Assembly (NCBI GenBank): GCA_024516035.1
Contig: CM044964.1
Location: 29,435,558-29,499,557, forward strand
Origin: Bactericera cockerelli
Lineage: Eukaryota; Arthropoda; Insecta; Hemiptera; Triozidae
Reading direction: 5' to 3'
Length of the DNA stretch: 64,000 nucleotides
Shown: positions 43,109 through 52,879 of the stretch, in pieces
Layout: the number at the start of each line of letters is the position of its first letter
How positions within the stretch are numbered: position 1 is the first letter of the stretch
Made by a program: the position numbers and the translations under genes
The notes under the pieces: model-generated
What the model was told of the DNA's origin: nothing
Databases searched by the model: none
What the model saw: the letters and a program-made list of their open reading frames with translations, nothing else

Positions 43109-44268
43109 TTTTTAATTAATACTATTGTTTACTATGAACATTCCAGAGAAACAACAATTATTTTTATTGTGAACTGCCCATCTACTGGGTCGCCACAGAA
43201 TAAAATTCAAGCAGTGATGTCATTCGTTTTATTTATTTTACATTGACATCGCAATGATGTTCATCAAACAATTATTTTTTTCTTTATTTAACAAAACTCA
43301 ACTTCTTACAAATAGAATATCTCTACCATTGCCTCAGTGGAAGGTAAAGAGCCTAATACACTCGCACTATCTCCTCGCTGTATGGCTAAGGATAATCTTT
43401 CAACCAGGAAACAACGCGAGCGTGGCTCTTTACTATTTTTTTTAGAACAATAATCAAACAATGTACATCATTTTTTTTAATATAGATTTTAAAATATTAA
43501 ATACTCAATTTATAATTAAAAACTATAATTTAATGATATAACTTTTTGATTTAATGACATAACTGTTTTTAGAGTTTTTAAACACTTTCTACGATACGAA
43601 ACTGTTTCTTTCTAATAGCTAACAGTGGTTACAGCAACAAAGCGAGGCTTTAACATAGCCATATCTTTGACCTTTCCCTTTCTTTGCTATTTCACCTTCA
43701 AAATTAACATTGTTTGTATTTCGCAAGAAAAAATGTGAGGGCTAATAATGTGTCCCAAAAAAAAAAAAAAAAAAACATAAAGGTTAGCCATTTTGGTTAG
43801 CTATGCGAAAATCACAACAAAATCACTTCTTCTTCTTTGTTTTACATGCCTGTTATGTTGGTAGCCATATTGGTAAGCTGTAATGAGTTTGTCTACGTGA
43901 TAATTTCAGGCCTTAACGAGTTCTCCATTACTTTTTGTTCCATGAAAAAAATAATAATATTACAAATTATTGGCAACACTGTAATTTTTTATTCCTAACC
44001 TCTTCGCGCCCAATGTTCTCGTAAGAGGACATTTATTTTATAGTCCTAAGTGCCCAAGCTAAAAATTTATACCACCAAGTAGCATAAAATGTTTGTCCTC
44101 GGGCGAGGCCACCGGTCACTTTGTACTACAAAACAAAAAATGGTGTTGGGCGCGAAGAGGCTAAATGAAAAAAAAAATAAAAGAAAAAAAAAAAAATATT
44201 GCCAACATTAGAATTTTTTCTTACAAAATACAAACAATACAAATTAATATTATATCAAGTCAATTGAC
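43109..44268. other. Intron sequence, no further gene
   Basis: AT-rich. Contains two TTTTGG.TAGC blocks and a poly-A run near 43760. No frame with a known domain. Confidence 0.35.
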
Positions 44269-44500
44269 TTCGTATTGACTTTATTTATTTATTTATAATG
44301 TGTGAATAACCCTATGAGAGGGTTAATTTACAATATTATATTTTTCAAAGAGAAAAACATCGAAATATTTTATATTATGTTCATAAGATAATATAAAATA
44401 TTTCGATGTTTTTCTCTTTAAAATATAATATTGTAAATTAACCCTCTCATAGGGTTATTCACACATTATAAAAAAAATAAATAAAGTCAATAGGTACGAA
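44269..44500. repeat. Near-perfect 110-bp inverted repeat (hairpin) in intron 3
   Basis: TTGACTTTATTTATTTATTT .. ATATTTTATATTAT at the left and its complement at the right, separated by the 9-base GTTCATAAG. Both arms contain AACCCTCTCATAGGGTT-like palindromes. It lies about 125 bp downstream of the E3 donor in the transcript. Confidence 0.85.
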
Positions 44501-44625
44501 GAGAAAAAAAAAAAAAAAAAAAAAAAAAAAAACAACATAGCAAGCCGAGGACATACGACGCGCGACGGAAACACACGAAAGCGTCTCGGGGAGACTCGAG
44601 CAAGCTCGGAGAAGTGATGACTTAC

Positions 44626-44760
44626 CTCAGCACGCACTCCATGAAGGCCAGTACGAGGCCGTACGACACCATCTTGAGGCCGAAGCAGCGGACCAGGGCC
44701 CGGAGGAAGGAGGGCTCGCGGCCCGACTTTTTGGCCCGGCCGAGCTCGTCATTCCAGTAC
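44626..44760 (-). CDS. ABCC exon 3 (constant)
   Basis: One base, 44 codons, then AG of a split codon. Acceptor: CCCGCCAG|G at 44761. Donor: GTGCTGAG|GTAAGTC, a near-ideal 5' splice site. It encodes YWNDELGRAKKSGREPSFL, the amphipathic segment before TM1, then ALVRCFGLKMVSYGLVLAF MECVL, the first half of TM1. The family has the same order: a basic RALVR.FG motif leading into the first helix. The split AG|N codon gives Arg with version A and Ser with versions B-D. Confidence 0.85.
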
Positions 44761-45273
44761 CTGGCGGGGCAGAGGCATGCGAATTTAGGTAAAACTTTGA
44801 TGGGGTAGTAAAAATTATAAAAAATATTGCAGTTATTGCATGCCAAAATGTTTTTCAATTTGGTGTGTGTCGACAGTACTTGAAACAAAAAAAAAAAAAA
44901 ATTAATGAAAAGTTCACTGGACTCGGAAATGGGATGAGAGATTTCCTCCCTGGTCACAATAGATCTTACTAGGTCTTACTCATAGTTGGTAAGGCCGTTC
45001 TCGATAGCTGGGACTTCGGGGTGTAGATACATACCACTCTGTGTTTATACTCCGTGGCCCTAGCTCTTGGGTACGGTTTTGTTTGCTATTTGCGTATCGG
45101 GTTCACTGTTTCCTTGGAAATTTTTTCCCTCGTAAAAAAAAAGAAGAAAAAAAAAAGGTCGTAGTGTTAATTGTATGGTGATTCATCTGAAACCCTGCAA
45201 CCAGGTCTTAGAATAATAATAAAAAATTGATGGAGTAGAAGTTCTTGCTTGACATAAATTAACAAATTAATAT
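44761..45273. repeat. Intron 2; repeat shared with 47127-47232
   Basis: GGATGAGAGATTTCCTCCCTGG, ACAATAGATCTTACTAGGTC (20-base blocks), GTGTTAATTGTATGGTG and TGAAACCCTGCAACCAGGT recur in intron 1 at 47127-47232, and in part near 33752 and 57020. Unclassified dispersed repeat. Confidence 0.6.
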
Positions 45274-45811
45274 CTTTACCTCTCTGGTTTGTTTCCGAGA
45301 TAGCTGCTTGTGTATTATTTTACTGTTTCATACAGGGTGTAACAATATCTCTTACCTCTCTAGTTTGTTTCCGAGATAGCTGCTTGTGTATTATTTTACT
45401 GTTTCATACAGGGTGTAACAATATCTCTTACCTCTCTAGTTTGTTTCCGAGATAGCTGCTTGTGTATTATTTTACTGTTTCATACAGGGTTTAACAATAT
45501 CTCTTACCTCTCTAGTTTGTTTTCGAGATGGCTGCTTGTGTATTATTTTACTGTTTCATACGGGGTGTAACAATAACTCTTACTTCTCTAGTTTGTTTCC
45601 GAGATAGCTGCTTGTGTATTATTTTACTGTTTCATACAGGGTGTAACAATATCTCTTACCTCTCTAGTTTGTTTCCGAGATAGCTGCTTGTGTATTATTT
45701 TACTGTTTCATACAGGGTGTAACAATATCTCTTACCTCTCTAGTTTGTTTCCGAGATAGCTGCTTGTGTATTATTTTACTGTTTTTTACAGGGTGTAACA
45801 ATATCTCTTAC
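45274..45811 (-). repeat. 76-bp array of exon 2 end plus 5' splice site, seven copies
   Basis: On the minus strand each unit reads CACAAGCAGCTATCTCGGAA, ACAAACTAGAGAG then GTAAGAGATATTGTTACACC. This duplicates the last 34 bases of exon 2 and the start of its intron. Units start near 45274, 45351, 45427, 45503, 45580, 45651 and 45728; the real exon end at 45812 is the eighth. All but minor changes are conserved, including GAG|GTAAGA. Using any distal donor would read AGG TAA, an immediate stop. Confidence 0.9.
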
Positions 45812-45922
45812 CTCTCTAGTTTGTTTCCGAGATAGCTGCTCGTGTGTTCTTTGAGTGGCTCATACAGGTCAGTGACCTCTAGTTCGCGTTTTCTGCCTTC
45901 CCGGAACAGACTCAATGTCCAG
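45812..45922 (-). CDS. ABCC exon 2 (constant)
   Basis: One base, 36 codons, then AG of a split codon. Acceptor: GGTTTCAG|C at 45922. Donor: CTAGAGAG|GTAAGAG at 45812. It encodes WTLSLFREGRKRELEVTDL, the family signature at the start of ABCC4-like proteins (the LF..G.KR.LE..DLY pattern), followed by YEPLKEHTSSYLGNKLE. This part lies in the cytosol before the first membrane domain. Its 3' end is the source of the 76-bp array next to it. Confidence 0.85.
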
Positions 45923-45970
45923 CTGAAACCAGAAAGAAGTAACGATTCAGCCAACGTCGGCGTCGATAGC

Positions 45971-46030
45971 ACTATGGTGGTCAAGTGGTTAACGCGCTAG
46001 TCTGGTAATCCAGGTAGCGTAGGGATCCGT
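45971..46030 (+). repeat. SINE family B head, truncated
   Basis: GGTGGTCAAGTGGTTAACGC to GTAGGGATCCGTT, ending abruptly. Confidence 0.8.
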
Positions 46031-46102
46031 TCAACTCTACCACAAAAGGTGCGACCCCCCTAAAATGGTCCATAATATAATATATGGTTATAATATAGCT
46101 TA

Positions 46103-46666
46103 TACAGGGTGAGCATAAAGTCTCACCCCACCCCCCGCATCTCGAAAATGGCTGAAAATACAAAAAAAATGCAAAAACCCGTATCCCTTAATTTTTAGGG
46201 GGATTAATTTTCAGCCAATTTTTTTTTTTGTCTACACGGCCCCAGTCAGGCTGGGCATGGACCAACTTTAAAATCTTAAATAGAATGGTATGTCATAAGG
46301 AGTTATTATCAACAAATTTCATTTTTCTATAATTTACGGTTAACGAGTTATAGGTCACAATATATGGATATTACGCAGGGCATTCGACCCTGTATCTCGA
46401 GAACGGTAAGTTGTAGCTCACTGAAATTTGTTGTAATGAACTTCTCTCTATGAGACCTTTAAAACAATATGCCACAAGACATACCATTCTATTTAAGATT
46501 TTAAAGTTGATCCATGCCCAGCCTGACTGGGGCCGTGTAGACAAAAAAAAATTGGCTGAAAATTAATCCCCCTAAAAATTAAGGAATACGGGTTTTTGCG
46601 TTTTTTTGTATTTTCAGCCATTTTCGAGATGCGGGGGGTGGGGTGAGACTTTATGCTCACCCTGTA
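46103..46666. mobile_element. Fold-back element, second copy (TACAGGGTGAGC ends)
   Basis: Same ends and arms as 24258-25146 but with the central part deleted, leaving arms of about 230-270 bp. Both flanks carry ATAATATAGCTTA, at 46090-46102 and again just after the right end, suggesting a local duplication at insertion. Confidence 0.8.
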
Positions 46667-46888
46667 TAATATAATATAGCTTAGGAGGTGTTATATTAAT
46701 TGTAAATGTAAATAAATTCAATAAATAAAGTTTTATTTCAAATTCAAAATTCAAAAATGTACCTATAGCACACATACAAAAATGTATATGTGCTAATTGT
46801 GCTATAGGTAATGGGCACAATACATTATTCCTCTAGCATGGAGAATTTTTTTTACATTTTGTAAATATTGTATGAATTAAAATAATAT

Positions 46889-47024
46889 ACCGACCTCAGT
46901 AGCTTGATCGATAAGGCGGCGGACTTGTAACCTGTGGAGGTCGGTGGTTCAAGTCCCGGTTTCAGCGTTTGAGTAGTTTTGATATCACGAAAGTGATTAA
47001 CACAAATATGATAACTATTAAACT
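46889..47024 (+). repeat. SINE family C
   Basis: ACCGACCTCAGTAGCTTGAT, CTTGTAACCTGTGGAGGTCG (3-base insertion), GTGGTTCAAGTCCCGGTTTC and the family tail; GCGTAGATTTAGTAAAGC is deleted. Confidence 0.85.
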
Positions 47025-47116
47025 AATATAAATATAAAAAAACCAAAATGTATATTTAAATGCTAAAAATATCTTGTATAATCTAGTGGTGGCGGACGTA
47101 GGTACTCCCCCTCGTC

Positions 47117-47287
47117 TTACCTGAAGGTGGGAAATAGGATGAGAGATTTTCTCCCTGGTCACAATAGATCTTACTAGGTCGCAGTGTTAATTGTATGGTG
47201 TTTCAGCTGAAACCCTGCAACCAGGTTTTATAATAATAATAATAATAAATACCTGAAGGTGAGACTAGTGGCGGCGGGCGTATTTAC
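47117..47287 (-). repeat. Partial duplications of the exon 1 end and donor
   Basis: On the minus strand CTCACCTTCAG|GTA occurs at the true exon end (47288) and again at 47252-47262; CCCACCTTCAG|GTAAG occurs at 47118-47128. Each is followed by sequence with GCCGCCACTA or GTCCGCCACC. Same kind of event as next to E2 and E4-D, on a smaller scale. Confidence 0.65.
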
Positions 47288-47367
47288 CTGAAGGTGAGGG
47301 CCGAGAGAATGTTGCAGGTGGCTCTCGGGTGAGGGGGTTTGTCATATTTCTTTTTTCCAGCGTCCAT
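47288..47367 (-). CDS. ABCC exon 1, start codon exon (constant)
   Basis: ATG at 47367 then 25 codons and AG of a split codon. Donor: CTTCAG|GTAAATA at 47288/47287. Product: MDAGKKKYDKPPHPRATCN then ILSALTF, matching the short N-terminus of ABCC4-like proteins where a basic start and NPR/HPR..NILS.LTF lead into the next exon. The start context ATCATGG has A at -3 and G at +4. The frame is also open upstream to an acceptor-like CGGCAG at 47430 with a proline-rich stretch, so the exon may extend to 47429 with a 5' UTR exon before it, or the protein may be a little longer. No such extension is usual in the family. Confidence 0.8.
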
Positions 47368-47485
47368 GATAGGGGGCGGGGGGGCAGGGGGAGGAGGGGA
47401 GCTGTCGCCTGCTTTCCATTCACTGGGACCTGCCGACACACAGACAAACACAAAGTTCCAGGAGGTTAGCCCCACAATGCAAGTT

Positions 47486-47718
47486 GATTCTACATATTTG
47501 GTTTTAACGTCCGGCTTGGAGTTATTCCGGACGGGGATTTTATCTTCCATTCCCTGAGAATCGTGAATCGCTACCCACATTAAACACACCCAGCCTAGAT
47601 TGGGCCGGTAATGTTCGGCGGGTACAGAAATTTTTGTGAGAAAATTTTACACAACCCGGATCGAACTCAGGATCTCTCGATCACCGGCAGAAGTCACAAC
47701 CATTACACCACGGAGGCT
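47486..47718 (-). repeat. SINE family A
   Basis: Minus strand: GCCTCCGTGGTGTAATGGTT, GAGTTCGATCCGGGTTG, and the 3' AACGTTAAAACC-type end. It lies just 5' of exon 1. Confidence 0.85.
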
Positions 47719-47724
47719 GAGTTA

Positions 47725-48020
47725 TAATGCTCAAAGCGTTTTCTACCACCTAACACTCAGTGCCTTATTATTATGTGGTAATATACAACAACAAATAGAA
47801 GAAGAAAAATTCATGCACTGGGTGGGATTCGAACCAACGGATACCTACACTGCCTGGATTACCAGACAAGACTTATGAAGATTTGGGAAGAGCCAGAAAA
47901 AGTAATGCAATATTATTACTATCAACGTACCTTCATACATGTAAATGCATTATTGCGCGTGTATGGATAGCTTTTGAATTTAAAATTTCACTAGCGCGTT
48001 AACCTCATGACTACCAACTC
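47725..48020 (-). repeat. SINE family B interrupted by a 115-bp insert
   Basis: Body at 47725-47872 stops at CTGGATTACCAGACAAG. The head resumes at 47988 as CACTAGCGCGTTAACCTCAT. The insert between is AT-rich and unclassified. Confidence 0.75.
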
Positions 48021-48315
48021 ACTTATACTTGACTAACTTGACTACCGATTAACCTATTATCGGTTTAAATTGTCTCGTCAGGGTTTATGGTCACTATCAA
48101 AGCGATCTAAAATAACTGTGTTAGATAATAGTATAAAAATAATTGTGTTAACTGATAACAGAGACATTTTTAATGGAAATACGGTGATTAAATAGAAGGT
48201 AACAAACCATTAAAAACAATTAAGTGGTGGAAAAGAGTTGTTTGTCTGTACATTGTCAAGGGACTGAAATAATTATAAAACCAGCGACATGATCAATTGA
48301 CCATGACTAGATCCC
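48021..48315. other. No gene seen
   Basis: AT-rich unique-looking DNA. Confidence 0.35.
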
Positions 48316-48420
48316 GACTCATACATACATTATTACATAATATTGTGTACATACATACATATTACATAACAATGTGTATGTACATACATACATAATTACA
48401 TATGTAGATAGAGGTATGTA
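48316..48420. repeat. (ACAT)n-rich microsatellite region
   Basis: Three blocks of CATACATACAT separated by ATTACATAA-type sequence. Confidence 0.85.
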
Positions 48421-48491
48421 CGAACTATTTACAGACGGATTTTAACTAGTTGAGGTATACTGATGATTTCTTTATTTATTTAATTATTCAC

Positions 48492-48760
48492 GTAGTCACC
48501 GTGGCAGAGTGAGTTAGCACGCTGGGCATTGCACGCATGATGACCTGGGTTCGATCCCCAGGGGAGCAGGAATTTTCTGCTCTATACTTGGATGTTCCAG
48601 GTCCAATTATACCTCGTGAGGAAAAATGAGTTGTTACTTATATGAGTAACGACCAGTGGCGGCATTATTAGAGTAAAAAGAAATCAATGTAATAGAATTC
48701 GAAAAGTGAAGGAGTCTCTTAGTAATGCTGCGCTACCCACAAAAATTGTGAAGAGGCCTT
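48492..48760 (+). repeat. SINE family E, near full length
   Basis: GTAGTCACCGTGGCAGAGTG, GGCATTGCACGCATGATGAC, GGGTTCGATCCCCAGGGG, TACCTCGTGAGGAAAAATGA and CTACCCACAAAAATTGTGAA. Confidence 0.85.
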
Positions 48761-48959
48761 GTGCTTCAGCACAAATAAAAGTATACCTACATATTTAATT
48801 ATTTACTATAGTGTATTAACCTTACGTGTAAATGTGTTAACCTCAAAATGGGTCTAATTTTATTTACTTTTTTTTTCATTAAAAAAATAAACTGACTGGA
48901 ATCCTGATCTCAAAATTTTGCTCCCGAAAAATTGTGCACGAAGTATCCTTGGATTGTTT

Positions 48960-49208
48960 TAACACTTTGAGTGCCACGTGAGGCGAGAAAACGCCTGACG
49001 GTGAATTTCCAAAAAAAAGTGCATGTCAGGCGTAAATGCCTGACGGGTTGTTATTCACTTGAAATCTATGTCAGGTGTTTCTGGTTGACATCACAATGAT
49101 TTTAGCATTGTCATCAAATCTGGGCCTCTAGAGGAATTTTTTGCAATATTTATCATTGATTTATTTTTTAAACTAGCCAAGCCAGGCGTAAACGCCTGGC
49201 ACCCTGGC
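48960..49208. mobile_element. Possible DNA element with GCC.GGCG palindromes
   Basis: TTAACACTTTGAGTGCCACG at the left and repeated GTCAGGCGTAAATGCCTGAC and CCAGGCGTAAACGCCTGG palindromes. The TTAA start recalls piggyBac elements, but a matching right end is not clear. Confidence 0.35.
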
Positions 49209-49330
49209 CTCAGGGGAAGTGGCGGCATTACGAGGTTGATATTGGAATATGTTGTGGTTGCTTGGAGATATATGATGCATTAGCATTAGTTCTCGTAATG
49301 TCGATGCTACCCACTAAAATTTGTGTCATA
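49209..49330 (+). repeat. SINE family E tail
   Basis: GTGGCGGCATTACGAGGTTG to AATGTCGATGCTACCCACTA, as at 11991-12101. Confidence 0.7.
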
Positions 49331-49914
49331 ATAACACAAATTACTAGCTCTTTACTTTTCAATGCCCGCATTATTTGAATAGAGAGGAAAATTCTTTCCA
49401 CTTCAGAGAACATACCTAGCTCTATAGTCATGTTTCAAACATTTTTGTAATAAAATACTCCAGCATCTAGAAACATCAGAAAAATACAATATTTTTATCA
49501 CATAGAATGTTAAAATGGTGGAAAATGTTAAACTTCTCATGTTACTGATCTAATGAATCATAATTGTAATACCGTGTCCGTGAGATACCTACATCACGGT
49601 GGCGAGAGGATTTTATGGACACACAGATCCAATGTCTAGGCTCCTTTCATGTCCATTGATTCTATTGAAATACCTACCAAATTTAAGATTTTTTTTTAAA
49701 TCCTCAATTTTAAATGCAAATTTTTAAACCTACACCATACACTACACGAACTTCACACTGGACATGGACATGGAAAGGAACCCAGAACAATGGTACTTTG
49801 CGTCCAAAGGGTTCACCCATACCAATAATTCCACCACCATGACATCACACATGGACACGGAAGGTGAAGTAAGTATTGATTCTATTTGGTTTTAACGTCC
49901 TGATTTGAGATAGT
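49331..49914. other. No gene; fragment of a repeat shared with 51735-51885
   Basis: GTGAGATACCTACATCACGG, GGCGAGAGGATTTTATGGAC and CTCCTTTCATGTCCATTGAT at 49575-49665 are the complement of 51740-51880. A family A 3' end (GGTTTTAACGTCCTGATTTG) begins at 49888. Confidence 0.5.
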
Positions 49915-50071
49915 ACCGACCTCAGTAGCTTGATCGATAAGGCGGCGGACTTGTAACCTGGAGGTCGGTGGTTCAAGTCCGGGTTTCAGCGTAGATTTAG
50001 TAAAGCGAGTTTGAGTAGTTGTGATATCACGAAAGTGATTAACACAAATATGATAACTTTTTAAAACTAAC
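49915..50071 (+). repeat. SINE family C with 17-bp target duplication, inserted in a family A SINE
   Basis: TCCTGATTTGAGATAGT stands at 49898-49914 and again at 50072-50088. Between lies a complete family C copy. The duplicated bases belong to a family A element on the other strand, so this is a dated nesting: C after A. Confidence 0.9.
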
Positions 50072-50150
50072 TCCTGATTTGAGATAGTGAGGACGGGGGT
50101 TACCGTGAATTATGATAAGTTACTAGGGTCGAGTAAAGTTAAAAATTTTT

Positions 50151-50293
50151 TTATCATATTTGTGTTAATCACTTTCGTGATATCACAACTACTCAAACTC
50201 CCTTTACTAAATCTATGCTGAAACCGGGACTTGAACCACCGACCTCCAGGTTACAAGTCCGCCGCCTTATCGATCAAGCTACTAGGGTCGGTA
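50151..50293 (-). repeat. SINE family C
   Basis: Minus strand: CCGACCCTAGTAGCTTGATC, CTTGTAACCTGGAGGTCGGT, GTGATATCACGAAAGTGATT. Confidence 0.85.
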
Positions 50294-50305
50294 AGGTCGG
50301 GTAAA

Positions 50306-50500
50306 GTAACCAAGTGGTTAACGCGCTAGTCTGGTAATTCAGATATCGTAGGGATCCGTTGGTTCGAATCCCACCCAATGCATCAATTTTTCCTCATTAA
50401 TTTGAGTTTGTGACCACATAATAATAAGCCTCTGAAGGTTAGGTGGTATAGAAAATGCTTTGAGCATTAACCTCGCCTGGTGGTTACCTTCCCATTAAAA
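50306..50500 (+). repeat. SINE family B
   Basis: CCAAGTGGTTAACGCGCTAG, GTTGGTTCGAATCCCACCCA and the usual tail to CTTCCCATTAAAAG. Confidence 0.85.
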
Positions 50501-50726
50501 GTTCTGACATAATAGCATTCTATTCTATTTTGCTGACATTCTGCTATGTTAAGTATTTTTTCAAAAATGTCACTTTACTACCTATACGATCGATCATTAA
50601 GACCAGTAGAACAGATAAGATAGTACCTATAGATCTAAAAGACCAGAGATCTTTATGAATGTAGATCTGAAATGACCTCAGATGTAGCTAAATATCTATT
50701 CGAACAATAAATAAACACATTAAATG

Positions 50727-50860
50727 CCAGCCTCCGTGGCGTAACGGTTATGACTACGGCCCGTAGTCCAGAGATCCCGAGTACGGTTTGGAAAGCCTTT
50801 TCGAAGAAAGAAAATTCTGTTTCCATCGAACACGTGAGGCTGGCATTTCTGCGCTAGCCA
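50727..50860 (+). repeat. SINE family A with internal deletion
   Basis: CCAGCCTCCGTGGCGTAACG, ACTACGGCCCGTAGTCCAGA, then AGAAAATTCTGTTTCCATCG and ACGTGAGGCTGGCATTTCTG, after which it switches to a family E-like end (GCTAGCCACTAAAATTGTGA). Confidence 0.8.
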
Positions 50861-50897
50861 CTAAAATTGTGAGATGATAACATGAAGAGACAAACAC

Positions 50898-51054
50898 TGT
50901 CCGTGTAGTTCAGCACTCTGTGAATCCAGAAGTCGCGGGTTCGAAACCCAGCCGAGCAACTTATCCTGCCATGTGGGATTTTTACCACATCTTGGGCTTA
51001 CTGCTGGAATAATAATGGGACATAATAGTCCTTATCGGGCAGTATAAATATGGC
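50898..51054 (+). repeat. SINE family D
   Basis: TGTCCGTGTAGTTCAGCACT, GGGTTCGAAACCCAGCC, TTGGGCTTACTGCTGGAATA and GGGCAGTATAAATATGGCAA. Confidence 0.85.
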
Positions 51055-51116
51055 AATATTATTATTTGGCACTTGGTGTTCTTTTACAGTAGATATTTAC
51101 TGGTAGTGGTAGTCAG

Positions 51117-51336
51117 TGCACTGGTAGTCAAGTGGTTAAAGCGCTAGTCTGGTAATCCAGGTAGCGTAGAGGTCCGTTGGTTCATATCCCACCCAGTGCA
51201 TGAACTTTTCCTCATTAATTTGAGTTTGTGGGCACATAATAATAAGACTCTGAGGGTTAGATGGTAGAATATGCTTTGAGCAATTGAGGCATTAACCTCG
51301 CCTGGTGGGTACCTTCCACTAAAGAGTATTATTATT
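51117..51336 (+). repeat. SINE family B
   Basis: TGCACTGGTAGTCAAGTGGT through AAAGAGTATTATTATTTTAG. Confidence 0.9.
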
Positions 51337-51504
51337 TTAGCTTCGTGCTTCGTGTGTGGCTCTATCCAGTCGGTCATATATTTTGTCATCAACACACGCG
51401 ACTAGGTTATAAAGCACTATTACTGGTTCTGTTATACTTGTCATTAACGACCCCGCTGTTAACACTTTTATTTATTCTAGCCATGTATTCTATTGACTCA
51501 TCAC

Positions 51505-51750
51505 GCCAGCCTCCGTGGCGTAATGCTTTTGACTATTGCCTGTAGTCCACAGAGATCCTGAGTTCGATTCCCGGTTGGAGCAGACTTTTCGCACAGGAAA
51601 AACTGTTCCCTCCGAACATGTGAGGCTGGCAATTCCGGCCCTACCCAGGCTTGGTGAGGTTAATGTGGGTAGCTGGTACGATTCCCAGGAGGGTAAAATC
51701 CCAGTACTGTCCACCTCAAGTCAGGACATTAAAATCAAATAGAATCAATG
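51505..51750 (+). repeat. SINE family A, reference copy
   Basis: GCCAGCCTCCGTGGCGTAAT (A-box region), GAGTTCGATTCCCGGTTGGA (B box), AAAAACTGTTCCCTCCGAAC, GGTGAGGTTAATGTGGGTAG, CAGGACATTAAAATCAAATA. Most complete 5' end of the family in the window. Confidence 0.9.
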
Positions 51751-51771
51751 GACATGAAAGGAGCTTGGATC

Positions 51772-51870
51772 TGGGCGTCCATATAATCCTCTCAAAACCG
51801 TGACTTGGGTATCAATACCTTCTGGGCGTCCATATAATCCTCTCACCACCGTGACTTGGGTATCAATACC
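51772..51870. repeat. 51-bp tandem duplication
   Basis: CTGGGCGTCCATATAATCCT and GTGACTTGGGTATCAATACC occur twice in a row. Confidence 0.85.
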
Positions 51871-52050
51871 TATCTCACGGATACGGAATTATTCATGACT
51901 CATCGAGTGTATGCTGTGTGTTAGTGCGTTTCCAGTTCTAGAAGAAAATCACGCTGATCCGTCAATAAGGGTAATCTGTCAACACGGGTAATCTGTCATA
52001 TTATACCGCTAATGTGACATAGCTTACATAACCATAGAGCTACACAGTCT

Positions 52051-52170
52051 GTCCCGGTAGCTCAGTGGTCAAGTCGTCAGTCTGGTTGTCCATAGGTCGC
52101 GGGTTCGAAACCCAGTCGGGACATGAGAAGTTTGCGGTTTTTATCACATAATCATAAGTCATATATTAAT
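52051..52170 (+). repeat. SINE family D, head and short body
   Basis: GTCCCGGTAGCTCAGTGGTC, then GGTCGCGGGTTCGAAACCC and AGTCGGGACATGAGAAG. The best preserved family D tRNA-like head. Confidence 0.85.
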
Positions 52171-52734
52171 CTGATTTTGTACAAAATGCCCATATACTAT
52201 ATGTCTTAATTATGTTGTGTGTAAATTTAATTCTACAAATAATTGTATATGTTACAAGTATGTAACATATACAATTATGCATGTATATAATTTAGGGTGA
52301 CCATGTTTTATACATTTCTGTAAATGTCGAACAAACAATAAATTATAAATTCTAAATTCTAAAAAAAAATTCTAAATTCTAAATAAAGGCTTTTTACATT
52401 ACATTACAAGAATAGGTCTTGGGCTTACTGCTGGAATATTTTTTTTTCTCTTTTCTCAACACATTTTTTTTTTTAACTCTAAAAACTAATAACGACATAG
52501 TGGGATTGATTAAAAAAAAGGTTATAAACGTTGTGTGATTACAACATTTTGTTTGTATTAAACAATTGATTGTCTCATCTACACACTGGAAGTTGATTGG
52601 GTTCAACAGTTCAAACTAATCACACAAGTTTTAATGACTTCTATTCAAACTGCAATGTACAGGGTTGTCAAAAAAATTGCCTTCCCTATGTAGGGAGGAC
52701 GAACAGAAGGCGCTTTCATATTTATTCCGAAAAA
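52171..52734. other. No gene seen
   Basis: AT-rich. An inverted pair TAATTGTATATGTTACA/TGTAACATATACAATTA sits at 52239-52276. TTCTAAATTCTAA recurs near 52345-52382. Confidence 0.45.
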
Positions 52735-52824
52735 TGTCACTTGTAATCCAGAGAGGAAATTGCTCAAGTATTCTGAGTACTTTGCTCTCTGGGTTACAAA
52801 TGACAGAAATATATTATCTGTAAT
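52735..52824 (-). mobile_element. 90-bp hairpin element, second copy
   Basis: TGTCACTTGTAATCCAGAGA at the left and CTCTCTGGGTTACAAATGAC at the right; inverted relative to 16184-16273. Confidence 0.7.
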
Positions 52825-52879
52825 AAAAAAAAAAAACGAAAAGAAACTTTTCTATGTAAATATATATTATATTCAGGTC

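Larger units (their letters stand above)
8307..47367 (-). other. ABCC4/MRP4-like transporter gene, 5' part, with four alternative copies of exon 4
   Basis: Gene-level entry. Reading the minus strand from 47367 downwards, E1 (47288-47367), E2 (45812-45922), E3 (44626-44760) and any one of four E4 versions (30037-30331, 16878-17106, 14582-14861, 8307-8541) join in one frame, always through a codon split 2+1. The product matches the N-terminus of ABCC4-type exporters: MDAGKKKYDKP start, the LSLFREGRKREL motif, the WNDELGRAKK segment, then TM1 and TM2 ending in LRVGACSLVYRK. Such proteins are plasma-membrane ATP-driven exporters of organic anions and conjugates; the substrate here is unknown. Introns are about 1.4, 1.1 and 14.3 kb, then 12.9, 2.0 and 6.0 kb between the E4 copies. 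ATP-binding domains and all later exons are missing and should lie past the left edge. Promoter not recognisable. Confidence 0.8.
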
